From positions 310,001 to 374,000 of the forward strand of contig JADJLO010000038.1 of NCBI GenBank assembly GCA_016710075.1: a stretch of 64,000 nucleotides of DNA. Reading direction: 5' to 3'. The notes below the pieces were generated by a model. That model had not been told where the DNA came from and did not search any database. It saw only the letters and a program-made list of their open reading frames with translations. The stretch's first letter is position 1; each line of letters begins with the position of its first letter. The DNA comes from Acidobacteriota bacterium (lineage in GTDB: Bacteria; Acidobacteriota; Blastocatellia; RBC074). Of this stretch, positions 1-9,112 are shown in pieces. Both the position numbers and the translations under genes were made by a program.

Positions 1-1
1 A

Positions 2-3000
2 GCCGGAAAGCCTGTGCTGCGGGAAATGACCGGAGGGGAAACACACAAATATGTAGTTAGCCTCGAGCCAAATCAGTATCTGCAAATTGCAGCAGACCAA
101 AAAGGTATCGACATTGTTATCAAGCTGATCGATCCGGCCGGGAAAGTTCAGGTAGAAATGGACAGCCCCAACAACACTCAGGGACCTGAGATAGCTTCAC
201 TGATCGCAGGGCAACAAGGTAATTACCTGATCGAGATAGAATCTCTGATAAAGACCGCTCCGAAAGCTCAGTATGAATTATTGATCGATTCAATCCGAAC
301 AGCCACTGAACAGGATCGCAAATGGATTGAGGGGCAGACGACCTATCTGGAGGGGCAACGGTTGCAATCCGAAGAGAAAGCGGATTCCCGAAGAAGAGCA
401 ATCCTGCAATTCCAGGCGGCGGCTCTCATTTGGCGGACGCTTGGAGACCAGGTGATGGAGGCACACGCCCTGAGTTATGTCGCGGCGGTTTGTCGCGATC
501 TTGGACAGCTTAAAAGGGCACTGGAGTCGTATGATGAGGCTCTGAAACTGCAACTGACGGGATCGGCTCGTCGTGAAGCGACATATACGCTTTTGAGCAC
601 AGGCCGGGTTTACTACGAAATGGGTGAGCCTCAAAAGGCACTGGAACTGTACGGCCGGGCGCTACTCCAACAAAGAGAGATGCATGATTTATATGCGGAG
701 GCTGAGACTCTTGGCGATATGGGGTTGGCTTTCTTCTCGATGGGAGAAGTTCGTCTGGCTCTTGAGCACTTCAATAATTCCCTGGCTTTTTGGAGCAGGA
801 ACAAGATCCGTATCAGGGAGGCTGAGACGCTCAATAATATCGGGAACGGATACAGGGCAATTGGCGATTCCCAACAGGCAATGGAAAAATTCATCAGTTC
901 CCTGGCGATATACAGAAGTCTGAAAGCCCGTGAAGGTGAAGCTGAGGAATTGAACAACATCGGGCACGTCAACAGCCTGCTCGGCGAATGGCAAAAGGCC
1001 CTGGATTATTACAAACAGGCCCTGATCCTTTGGCGTGCATCCGGTGATCGCCGCAGAGAGGCTATCGTGCTTAGCAACATCGGCCTTGCATACGCCTCAT
1101 TGAAAGATGCAAAAAAAGCCTTTGAGAACTATGAAGAATCGCTCAAATATCATCGCGAGGTCGGCAATCAACAGTTCGAAGCCGCCACACTTGAATATGC
1201 AGGAGATCTGCTGGCGTCATCCGGAGAATTCACAAAAGCCCTGAACAGCTATGATTCATCACTGACCATTCGACGGACGCTGGGAATTCGCCTGGGAGAG
1301 GCAAGCACCCTTGCCGGAATTGGTTTTCTATACAAGAAACTTAACGAACCGGGCAAATCACTGGAGAATTTAAATCAATCGCTTGATCTGAGTCGCGAAA
1401 TAGGAGATCGGCGTGGCGAGGCAAGAGCGCTCTATGGCATCGCCGGAATTGAACGCGACTTCGGTAACCTCGATCAAGCGCGAAAAGTCATTGATCAGGC
1501 ACTGTCGGCTGCGGAATCGGTGAGATCAGCCGCCGGCAGCCAGCAGTTAAGGGCAACATTTCTCGCATCGGTGCGGAAATATTTTGAATTGAGCATCGAC
1601 ATTCTCATGCAGATGCACCGTGCGAAACCGGATGCAGGATACGCGGAACTGGCGTTGCAGGCTGCCGAACGGGCGCGGGCGCGGGGTTTGATCGAGATGC
1701 TGGCGGAATCCAGGACCGAGATTCGACAGGGGGTCGATGCGGCCTTGCTTGAGCGAGAGCGCAAACTGGCTGAACTGATCAATGTCAAAGCTCAGAGAAA
1801 GCTTCAACTGCTCGCTCAAAATGCTTCAGAAGCGCAGTTGATGCTGTTAAATAGCGAGATCGGATCGCTTGAAGACGAGTACCAGCAGGCGCAGATCATG
1901 ATCCGGAAGAGCAGTCCGCGTTATGCCGCCATCACGCAGCCCCAGCCTCTCACTTTCAGGGAAATACAGGAGCGTGTTCTGGACAAGGACTCGATGCTGC
2001 TTGAGTACTCACTCGGCGAGGAGCGCAGCTACCTTTGGGCGGCCACCATTGAAGGTGTGACCGGATTCGAACTGGCGAAACGCGACGATATTCAGAAAGC
2101 CGCGACCAGGGTTTATCAGTTGCTGACAGCGCGCACCAGCGTCAACCGCGGCGAGACTTTGCAGCAGAAGCGCGACCGGATTTCGAGGGCCGATTCAGAT
2201 TTGCCGGAGGCGGCGGCCGGACTCAGCCGGTTGGTTCTGGCACCGGTCGCGCATCTGCTTGGCAGTAAAAAGCTGATTATCGTCCCCGATGGAGCCCTGC
2301 AGTATATTCCATTCGCCATGCTTCCAGAGCCAGAGGGGAGAATGCGGAATGAGGAGTCACTCACTCCGCATTCGTCCACTCCGCTCATCGTCGGTCACGA
2401 AGTGGTCAGCCTGCCGTCTGCGTCAACACTTGCGATTCTGAGAAGAGAGATCGGCGGGCGCACACCCCCACCGAAGATGCTTGCAGTATTCGCCGACCCG
2501 GTATTCAGCGCCGATGACACGCGCATCAAGGCGCTTCAGCGCAAGGCAGTCAGCAGCAGTGAGACGAAGGCACGAAGCATCGTTCATGAGGAAGATAAGT
2601 CGGGCGTCAAAATCGGCAATTTCTCAATTCCCCGCCTGCCCTTCACCAGACTTGAAGCCGATCGAATTCTTGAGACTTCGACCGCAACGGGCAACCTAAA
2701 ATTGCTCGACTACAATGCCAGCCGGAAGATGGCGATCAGCTCAGAGATGAGCAATTACAAATACCTTCATTTCGCCACACACGGGCTGCTCGATAACGAG
2801 CATCCGGGCTTATCGGCGCTCGTTTTATCGCTGATCGATGAAAAAGGAAAAGCGCAGGATGGATTTCTTCGCGCCCACGAAATCTACAACCTCAAGTTGC
2901 CCGCCGAGCTTGTGGTGCTCAGCGCCTGCCAGACAGGATTGGGCAGTGATATCAGCGGCGAAGGATTGATCGGACTGACCCGTGGATTTATGTACGCCGG

Positions 3001-3205
3001 AGCGGCAAGAGTCATCGTCAGTCTATGGAGCGTCAATGATAAAGCCACCTCAGAACTGATGACGAGGTTCTATCAAAAGATGCTTCAGGAAAATCAGCGC
3101 CCCGCGGCGGCTTTACGCTCGACTCAGATCGAGATGTGGCGGCAGAAGAACTGGAACGCCCCATACTACTGGGCGGCATTTGTTCTGCAGGGCGAAAGTA
3201 ATTGA
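2..3205 (+). CDS. TPR-repeat CHAT-domain protein (5' partial)
   Basis: The frame is open from the first bases of the window, so the true N-terminus lies upstream; the internal GTG at 14 is only the first possible start seen. The visible protein starts with a beta-rich segment (about residues 1-95) resembling PPC-type domains that precede such proteins. A long array of TPR helices follows (about 130-560; repeated patterns such as ALxxYxxAL and NNIGxxY), then a helical linker and a C-terminal CHAT domain (about 720-1063). The CHAT caspase-fold dyad looks intact: His in HFATHG and Cys in LSACQTG, followed by the typical GEGLIGLTRGFMYAGA stretch. CHAT proteins are proteases or protease-like signalling proteins; the substrate here is unknown. 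A sensor kinase gene starts 30 bp downstream. Confidence 0.9.
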   Translation, partial: AGKPVLREMTGGETHKYVVSLEPNQYLQIAADQKGIDIVIKLIDPAGKVQVEMDSPNNTQGPEIASLIAGQQGNYLIEIESLIKTAPKAQYELLIDSIRTATEQDRKWIEGQTTYLEGQRLQSEEKADSRRRAILQFQAAALIWRTLGDQVMEAHALSYVAAVCRDLGQLKRALESYDEALKLQLTGSARREATYTLLSTGRVYYEMGEPQKALELYGRALLQQREMHDLYAEAETLGDMGLAFFSMGEVRLALEHFNNSLAFWSRNKIRIREAETLNNIGNGYRAIGDSQQAMEKFISSLAIYRSLKAREGEAEELNNIGHVNSLLGEWQKALDYYKQALILWRASGDRRREAIVLSNIGLAYASLKDAKKAFENYEESLKYHREVGNQQFEAATLEYAGDLLASSGEFTKALNSYDSSLTIRRTLGIRLGEASTLAGIGFLYKKLNEPGKSLENLNQSLDLSREIGDRRGEARALYGIAGIERDFGNLDQARKVIDQALSAAESVRSAAGSQQLRATFLASVRKYFELSIDILMQMHRAKPDAGYAELALQAAERARARGLIEMLAESRTEIRQGVDAALLERERKLAELINVKAQRKLQLLAQNASEAQLMLLNSEIGSLEDEYQQAQIMIRKSSPRYAAITQPQPLTFREIQERVLDKDSMLLEYSLGEERSYLWAATIEGVTGFELAKRDDIQKAATRVYQLLTARTSVNRGETLQQKRDRISRADSDLPEAAAGLSRLVLAPVAHLLGSKKLIIVPDGALQYIPFAMLPEPEGRMRNEESLTPHSSTPLIVGHEVVSLPSASTLAILRREIGGRTPPPKMLAVFADPVFSADDTRIKALQRKAVSSSETKARSIVHEEDKSGVKIGNFSIPRLPFTRLEADRILETSTATGNLKLLDYNASRKMAISSEMSNYKYLHFATHGLLDNEHPGLSALVLSLIDEKGKAQDGFLRAHEIYNLKLPAELVVLSACQTGLGSDISGEGLIGLTRGFMYAGAARVIVSLWSVNDKATSELMTRFYQKMLQENQRPAAALRSTQIEMWRQKNWNAPYYWAAFVLQGESN

Positions 3206-3235
3206 TGCGGATCTCAAATCACCGGAGAGGAAACC

Positions 3236-4356
3236 ATGCCTGAAATACCAGCGCCGATATCGGATTACCTGAATAATCTGGCATCGAGTGAGCGCAATCT
3301 TGCATTTCTTACTGTCAGCAACGAGGGCGATCTCATCGACTGGGGAGGCAACCTCGATTTGTACGGAATCCAGGACCTGCAAAAAGGCGAGCCGGCAGGC
3401 AGCCACATTTTCTACCTGGAGGGGCTCTTCCCTCTGACTGAAGATCCGACGATTCTCCCCAGCATTCATACGGAATCCGGCACGCCTGTCGACCTTCATC
3501 TCTTCTCTTCACCGGAAGGCATCTGCGTCCTGTTTCTCGATGTGACCGAAAGGGTCAATAATCAGCAATCGATGCAGCAGAGAGGAAACGAAACGTCCCT
3601 CAACTACCAGCGATTGAAAAAAGAGATCGACAGGAAGGAGGTACTGCTCCATTGCATCGTGCATGATCTGGCAGGCCCGTTGATGGGCATCAAGGGCGGT
3701 TTCGAACTGCTCAGCCGTGAGAACATCTCCGATTCCGGAAGGAAATTCCTCGAAATCGGCATGCGCCAGGCTTCTCGACAGGAAATTCTGATACGCGAAA
3801 TATTGCAGGCCTTCTCCGCCGAAGTGGAATCCTTCCAGTCCTTCAGCGTCGATCCGGAAACCGCCCCGGACGCACTGCTTGCAGTCAACCTGGTGATCGA
3901 AGCGCTCTCTTCGGCATACTCCTCAATCAGGTGAAGATCCAGCTCGATCCCGTCTTCGATACTTCAAAAAACTGGAAGGTCGCAGGTGAAAAGTCCCGGC
4001 TCGAAAGAGTGATCTCAAACCTGGCCGAGAATGCCCTGCGCCACAGCCCTGCCAACTCAAGCGTCACCATCGGACTCTTTGATGAGGGTGATACGATTCT
4101 GGTGACAATTGACGATCAGGGACCCGGCATTCCCACGGAAATTGCAGGAACCCTCTTTCAGAAATTCGCCCAGGGCAAAAAAGGGCGGGGCAAGATCGGA
4201 CTTGGACTCTATTTCTGCCGGATGACCGTCGAACACTGGGGCGGCGAGGTCGGCCATTCTCCCCGAGAACAGGGCGGCACAAGATTCTGGTTCAGACTGC
4301 CGAAGCCTGGCAGGAAGAGAGATTACGAAACAGACGAAAAACCCTCTGTTTCGTAA
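3236..4356 (+). pseudogene. sensor histidine kinase, frameshifted
   Basis: Two overlapping reading frames together make one cytosolic histidine kinase of about 370 residues. The first (3236-3934, ATG after GGAGAGG) has a PAS-like N-terminus and a dimerisation/phosphoacceptor helix with H-box HDLAGPL. The second (to 4356) has the ATPase domain: N-box NLAENALRHS, G1 box DDQGPGIP and G2 box GLGLYFCR. The frame changes by -1 somewhere around 3910-3931, between VIEALSSAYSS and LNQVKIQLDP. No transmembrane segment is visible and no response regulator is adjacent. The last residues and the TAA stop lie inside a GATTACGAAACAGA inverted repeat. It is either a real pseudogene or a sequence error. Confidence 0.8.
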
Positions 4357-4358
4357 TC
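4321..4358. repeat. GAAACAGAC-family inverted repeat, copy 1
   Basis: Perfect 14-bp arms, GATTACGAAACAGA at 4321-4334 and TCTGTTTCGTAATC at 4345-4358, separated by 10 bp. It overlaps the end of the kinase gene, supplies its stop codon, and sits between convergent genes, so it could also act as a hairpin at transcript ends. Confidence 0.85.
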
Positions 4359-4372
4359 CACTAAACCTGCTA

Positions 4373-5833
4373 TCAGCGTGAGGCTGTTTTAATTTCGCTG
4401 CCGGCGAGAACCAGATCTCTGATCTTCTGCAGGACAGGGAAACTCGCCCCGCCATAATTTGACAGGACCACAGCCGTGTAACCACTGTCGAGGAACATAT
4501 CGAGGTTGGAACTGATACCCTCGAACCCGCCTCCATGTCCTGCGATCCTTTTTTCGCCATCGATCTGAAAACCGAAACCGTACCTTGGCGAGTTCAACTC
4601 AGGTTTTGCCGAAAGCAGCATTTTGACGAATTCTGCGCCGACCAGTTTGTTCGAGCGCAGGGCGATATCGAAGCGCATGAGATCCTCGACGGTCGAATAG
4701 CCTCCGCCGGCAGGCCCACCGCGGATGACGTGGCTGAATATGTTGTTTTTGAATTCGACCCCATGCCCGGTGAATTCCTTTTCATATCCGACAGCCAGAT
4801 TAGTATTGACGCGGTCCAGTTCGTAACTATCGCTATTGATCATTCCGGCCGGTTTGTAGATGTGATCACGGATGTAATCGAAATAGCTCTGTCCCGTGAC
4901 CTTTTCGATGACCTTGCCGAGGACGAGCATACCCGTGTTGCTGTAGCTCCATCTCTTGCCTGGCTCAAAGGCAACGTTCTTGTCATCGGCCAGCGTCATC
5001 ATCTCGTCCACGGTATGATAGCGCGCCCGTGAAGAATCCATGAATTTCTTATTGAAATAACTGCCCAGTCCCGCGGTATGAGAGAGCAGATGCTTGATGC
5101 GGATCTTTTGCGCAGCTTCAGGATTCGGAAAATCAGGCAGAAATTTCGACAGTGGATCGTCAAAAGACAGCTTTCCCTGCTCGACCAGTTGCGCGATGGC
5201 CACTGACGTGAACATCTTATTCATCGAACCGAGATTGAATTTGGTCTCGATCGTATTTGGGGTATTAAAATCCTTGTTAGCGATTCCGTATGCTTTCTTG
5301 AAGATTATTTTCCCGCCATTAGCGACCAGAACCGTTCCCGAGAAAACGTCTGCATCCGCCAGTTTTTGAATGAATTCTCCAAGCTCTCTGGCAATCTCCG
5401 GGGCAGTATGTTTCTTAACCGTTGCCATTTCAGCAGGAATCCGAGGCGGGCGATTGCCTATGCCGGCGATTTTGTGTGGAGCCGCTGCCTCAACGCTGAC
5501 GGCGATCGCCTGCCATTCGCCTGTCAATCGGTTTTTCACCAGCGCGGTGACTTCTGTGGGCGTTGAATCCTGCAGACTGTGGAATTCCAGGCCGCGGGAT
5601 TGATCTCGCATCCTCAGGATATAATTGAGATGCGCCTCCATCGGGATTTTCAGAAAGTCCGCCGAGTAGTTGTCTTTGATAAAACGCGTGGCAGAATCGA
5701 TATCAGACTTATTAATGATCTCGATCAGACTCTTAAGCCTGGCCAGGGCGGGCGATTCAGTCTGTGAATGGATGGAAGAGTTGCTGCCAAGCAGAAGAAC
5801 GAGCAAGATTGCCAGCCTGGTTACGGTCTTCAT
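4373..5833 (-). CDS. secreted serine hydrolase (class C beta-lactamase fold)
   Basis: 486 residues with an N-terminal signal peptide (hydrophobic stretch LAILLVLLLGS, cleavage near SIHSQ). A roughly 110-residue N-terminal domain precedes a penicillin-binding-protein/class C beta-lactamase-like domain. Its nucleophile motif SxxK is SMNK, the YxN motif is YSN (RWSYSNTGM), and the third motif is HGGG near the C-terminus. Enzymes of this family are mostly esterases, DD-peptidases or amidases rather than true beta-lactamases. The ATG at 5833 follows a GGAGA-type ribosome site. It is divergent from a LysR regulator, which may control it. Confidence 0.9.
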   Translation of the reverse strand: MKTVTRLAILLVLLLGSNSSIHSQTESPALARLKSLIEIINKSDIDSATRFIKDNYSADFLKIPMEAHLNYILRMRDQSRGLEFHSLQDSTPTEVTALVKNRLTGEWQAIAVSVEAAAPHKIAGIGNRPPRIPAEMATVKKHTAPEIARELGEFIQKLADADVFSGTVLVANGGKIIFKKAYGIANKDFNTPNTIETKFNLGSMNKMFTSVAIAQLVEQGKLSFDDPLSKFLPDFPNPEAAQKIRIKHLLSHTAGLGSYFNKKFMDSSRARYHTVDEMMTLADDKNVAFEPGKRWSYSNTGMLVLGKVIEKVTGQSYFDYIRDHIYKPAGMINSDSYELDRVNTNLAVGYEKEFTGHGVEFKNNIFSHVIRGGPAGGGYSTVEDLMRFDIALRSNKLVGAEFVKMLLSAKPELNSPRYGFGFQIDGEKRIAGHGGGFEGISSNLDMFLDSGYTAVVLSNYGGASFPVLQKIRDLVLAGSEIKTASR

Positions 5834-5948
5834 AACGGTATCTCCTTCTGTTTAATTAGCGGTTCAATAAGCTACCAAGTTCTGATTGAGATTACGATGA
5901 GCCGGGGCTGTGGTTTGATGGATTGTGGTAATATTCGCCATTCACCAT
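5834..5948. promoter_or_regulatory. divergent control region, serine hydrolase / LysR regulator
   Basis: 115 bp between two divergent starts, the usual place for a LysR-type binding site and both promoters. I do not see a confident -35/-10 pair or a clean T-N11-A box, so this rests on gene arrangement only. Confidence 0.4.
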
Positions 5949-6881
5949 ATGAATTTACAATCGACCGATTTAAATCTGCTGCTCGTCTTTGAGGCACTGA
6001 TGGATGAGCGCAATGTTACACGGGCGGCCGGCCGGGTGGGTTTGAGCCAGCCTGCAATGAGCAATGCGCTCGCTCGCCTGAGGCGAACCTTTGACGATCC
6101 GTTGCTCGTGCGAACGCCTGAGGGAATGGCGCCGACTCCACTGGCACAGACCCTGATAGTGCCGGTTCGACAGGCTCTGGCTTCTCTCCGCGGCGCACTC
6201 GATGCTCATTCTAATTTCAATCCGGCTGAAACTAAACGGACATTTCATCTGCTGGCGAACGATTACGCCGAGATGACACTGCTTGCCATACTCATCGGAT
6301 CACTGAGCCACGAAGCCAAAGACCTGACGTTGCGTGTCTATCGCCCGCGCACGCTTTTTCAGCCGCCACCCGCCAATTCACTGGTTGATTTCTATGACCT
6401 GGCAATCGGTTTTTATCCCGACCTGATTGCATTCGAGACAGGCATTCGAACGGAGCTTCTCTGGGAAGAGAACAACGTCTGCATCGCGCGCCCTGATCAT
6501 CCGGAAATTCATGGGTCAATGACGATCGATAAATTTGCCGCCGCCCGGCATGTCTCCGTCTTTTACAAATCACAGGGAACGGGGTTAATCGACACGATAC
6601 TCGAACAGCAGGGATTGGAACGTAAACAAACGATACTGGTGCCGCACTTTGCCAGTGTTCCATTTCTGGTGGCGGCGTCCGATCTGATCGCAGTCGTTCC
6701 GCAGGGGCTGCCAAACTGTTTCAATCATCTGCGATTGCAAGTCTTGCCGGTACCAATCGAAATCGCGCCTTTCAGGCTGACAATGGCCTGGCATGAACGC
6801 TATGACAACGATCCCGCTCATGCCTGGCTTCGTGACAGGATCCGCGAAGTTTCAGGCGGAAGAGAGGGTGGCGGCGAATAA
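5949..6881 (+). CDS. LysR-family transcriptional regulator
   Basis: About 310 residues. The N-terminal winged helix-turn-helix (about 8-65) has the family hallmarks RNVTRAAGRVGLSQPAMSNA and LRRTFDDPLLVRT, followed by a periplasmic-binding-like effector domain. The overall type resembles NodD/LinR-like members. I prefer the ATG at 5949 (MNLQSTDLNLL) over a GTG 24 bp upstream, because family proteins start close to the first helix. It is divergent from the serine hydrolase gene, so local control of that gene is likely; the inducer is unknown. Confidence 0.9.
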   Translation: MNLQSTDLNLLLVFEALMDERNVTRAAGRVGLSQPAMSNALARLRRTFDDPLLVRTPEGMAPTPLAQTLIVPVRQALASLRGALDAHSNFNPAETKRTFHLLANDYAEMTLLAILIGSLSHEAKDLTLRVYRPRTLFQPPPANSLVDFYDLAIGFYPDLIAFETGIRTELLWEENNVCIARPDHPEIHGSMTIDKFAAARHVSVFYKSQGTGLIDTILEQQGLERKQTILVPHFASVPFLVAASDLIAVVPQGLPNCFNHLRLQVLPVPIEIAPFRLTMAWHERYDNDPAHAWLRDRIREVSGGREGGGE

Positions 6882-6954
6882 GGGTGGGATTACCAATTAA
6901 ACGAAACACGCGAAAACAAACCAGACAGGAATTGAGCAGATACATTTTAGTTAT

Positions 6955-7190
6955 TGATACTGTTGGCGAATTGAATTCATAGCCTGTTTCCCTGTTTTAT
7001 TGATATTTTGGAATGGTCGAAATACGAGCGGGAGCGCAGGCGTCTCGCCTGCGTGTATTGAAATATCTGCACATTCATATCAGATTTGAGTTAATCGAAT
7101 TGACGCAGGCGGGACGCCTGCGCTCCCGCTCGTATTTTGATTCTGTAATTTCTGACAATCTACCAAAGGATGAATTCGCCAACAGTATCA
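6955..7190. mobile_element. MITE-like element with 18-bp terminal inverted repeats
   Basis: 236-bp non-coding element. The ends are perfect inverted repeats: TGATACTGTTGGCGAATT at 6955-6972 and its complement at 7173-7190. Inside is a second perfect 24-bp inverted repeat (7021-7044 and 7113-7136; AATACGAGCGGGAGCG...), each arm followed by a smaller CGCAGGCG..CGCCTGCG hairpin. It has no coding capacity, so it would depend on a transposase elsewhere. A shortened relative lies at 31209-31338. It fills most of the 358-bp gap between the LysR gene and the esterase. Confidence 0.75.
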
Positions 7191-7239
7191 GTTACTGATG
7201 TTACGCAAATAAGCATTTCTGAATCAATTTGCGCGCTCT

Positions 7240-8799
7240 TCATTTAACCTTCACTGCATTCTTGTACTTCGCGGACATTTCTTGATAAATGCGGTCGGTG
7301 AGGCCGTCAGGAAAAGTCTTGTAAGGTTGATAAAGAGAGCCGTGATCGCGGCCCGGGACCAATTCGCAGACAGCGTCACTGCCCTTGCGTTTGAGCATAT
7401 CGCAGAGCATGACGACGGCCTCATTGAGGCGGAACGTGTCGGCGTCTCCGCAGATGACGTTGATCTTGCCTTTGAGTTTCGGACCCAGCTTTTGCCAGTT
7501 GTTTTCGAGGATCAATCGAATGTCATAATTCTGCCAGTATTTCAGGACATCCTGATTAAGCTCGCCCGTTTCGCGATTGAACATTTTGATGGGCCTTCCG
7601 TCCTGTCCGCGTGGGCTCCAGACCCATTCGAACGAAGCGAGTTGCCCGCCATACTCGCCGAGCACCTCTTCCTGATGCAGAAAGTCTTCAAAACTGACGA
7701 AATCCTTGCCATTCATGCGAACCAGAATTTTGGCTTTGCCGTCAGCTTCGCGAAAAGCATTATCTTTAGATCCAACCGAGGCATCGATTCCGGTGAAGCT
7801 TCGCAGATCGACCGGATCTGGCGCCGTCGACCATGTCCCACCAAAGAAATCCGGATAAGTAACCTGTAACCAGAGCGAGCTCCACCCGCCGGAAGAATGG
7901 CCCGTCAGGAACCTTGCGTAAGGCCTGGCGACAAGCCGGAAATTCTTTTCAAGATAGGGGATGAACTCTTCGGTCAGCGCCCTGCCCCATGGACCGTTGT
8001 TGACCGAATCGGCGAATTCGTGATGACCTGTGGGAAACGAGCCGTCGAGATAAACATGAATCATCTCGGCATATTTTCCTGAAAAAGCATCTTTCAAGGA
8101 CTGATTGCCGGACCGCCATGCGCCGGTGTGATCGCCTCCGAATCCGTGGATATGGTAAACGGCTGGATATCTCTTATTCTTCTCTTTATCGTAATCGGGC
8201 GGCAGGACGATGCCGGCGCGCACCTTGATTTCGCGGCCCCAGAATCGGCTTAGCAATTTGCTCTGCAACTCGGCCAGTTTCACGGAGTCGGTGTTTTCGG
8301 GTTTGAACCTCCCGGCCGTCACCCGGGTGAGCGTCAGTTCAACCGGCTTCGCATCAGCCGGGTTCATGTTCTCCAGTTTAACGACACTGCTGGTCAGATC
8401 GCCTTCATCCTGACCGTGATAGGCGTAGGTGTGATTCGGGTCGAGCAAAGCCATGACCTGATACGTACCGGGTTTGGCATCCGAGAATCGCCGGGGATAA
8501 GCCACGATATCCGGGTCCAGCTCGATGGTCTGTCCGGGCAGGAAAGCGGCAACTTCCTTCGCCGCAACCCATGTGCTCCCCGGGACAAATCCAACGGTGA
8601 GCGGGTCGCGTGCCTGAGTCGAGTTGGTCATTAAAACTATGACCCTGCCTGAAACCGTCTTCGAAGCGATATCCCTCGAAAGCGTGATCCGGAATCTGAC
8701 CGGTTGCCTGAGTAATTGTGGCTGTGCCTGCTGAGCCGCCGCCGGCAAAGTTGTCAGAATGGCCATCGACAGCGCCAGGAACAATGATCTTTTGAGCAT
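7240..8799 (-). CDS. secreted putative esterase (alpha/beta hydrolase, esterase D type)
   Basis: About 519 residues. I choose the ATG at 8799 (MLKRSLFLALSMAIL) rather than one 39 bp further upstream, because it follows a GAGGGA ribosome site and opens a clean signal peptide ending in AAAQQ. A beta-rich N-terminal domain (about 30-190) precedes an alpha/beta hydrolase with YHIHGFGGDH (oxyanion region) and nucleophile elbow GHSSGGW; the final GRDHGS probably holds the catalytic His. This resembles the Esterase (PF00756) group acting on acyl or feruloyl esters. The substrate cannot be told from sequence. Confidence 0.85.
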   Translation of the reverse strand: MLKRSLFLALSMAILTTLPAAAQQAQPQLLRQPVRFRITLSRDIASKTVSGRVIVLMTNSTQARDPLTVGFVPGSTWVAAKEVAAFLPGQTIELDPDIVAYPRRFSDAKPGTYQVMALLDPNHTYAYHGQDEGDLTSSVVKLENMNPADAKPVELTLTRVTAGRFKPENTDSVKLAELQSKLLSRFWGREIKVRAGIVLPPDYDKEKNKRYPAVYHIHGFGGDHTGAWRSGNQSLKDAFSGKYAEMIHVYLDGSFPTGHHEFADSVNNGPWGRALTEEFIPYLEKNFRLVARPYARFLTGHSSGGWSSLWLQVTYPDFFGGTWSTAPDPVDLRSFTGIDASVGSKDNAFREADGKAKILVRMNGKDFVSFEDFLHQEEVLGEYGGQLASFEWVWSPRGQDGRPIKMFNRETGELNQDVLKYWQNYDIRLILENNWQKLGPKLKGKINVICGDADTFRLNEAVVMLCDMLKRKGSDAVCELVPGRDHGSLYQPYKTFPDGLTDRIYQEMSAKYKNAVKVK

Positions 8800-9112
8800 G
8801 GTAATTATCCCTCTGATTTTTGTCTCGAAGGGCAACACCCTTCAATTTTAACCACTTTCAGCTTCAATCCCGGATCTAAACGCCAATCTTCCACTTTGAT
8901 TAACAGCCTGCTATAGTTTGGCCGTCATCATTCACCATCAAATCAGCGTATTAATCCGGAGTTCTACAGAAATCCAATTTTCAGGCTTTTTGAACTCCCG
9001 AAATGTTATCAATCAATTTAACACTTACTTTTAAACTGAGCTAACAGAGACTTAACACTGAGGAAATAGAATCCCGATTTGCACATTCTATAATTTCTCT
9101 GGAGGATACAAG

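Noticed and set aside
3932..3934. In-frame TGA of the sensor kinase as a selenocysteine codon, given the tRNA-Sec
   Set aside because: The ATPase domain continues in a different frame, so readthrough would not restore it.
3931..4356. Stand-alone ATPase-domain protein (anti-sigma-like) as an independent gene
   Set aside because: Its sequence continues the upstream kinase frame exactly where the ATPase domain is expected, and no ribosome site precedes the GTG.
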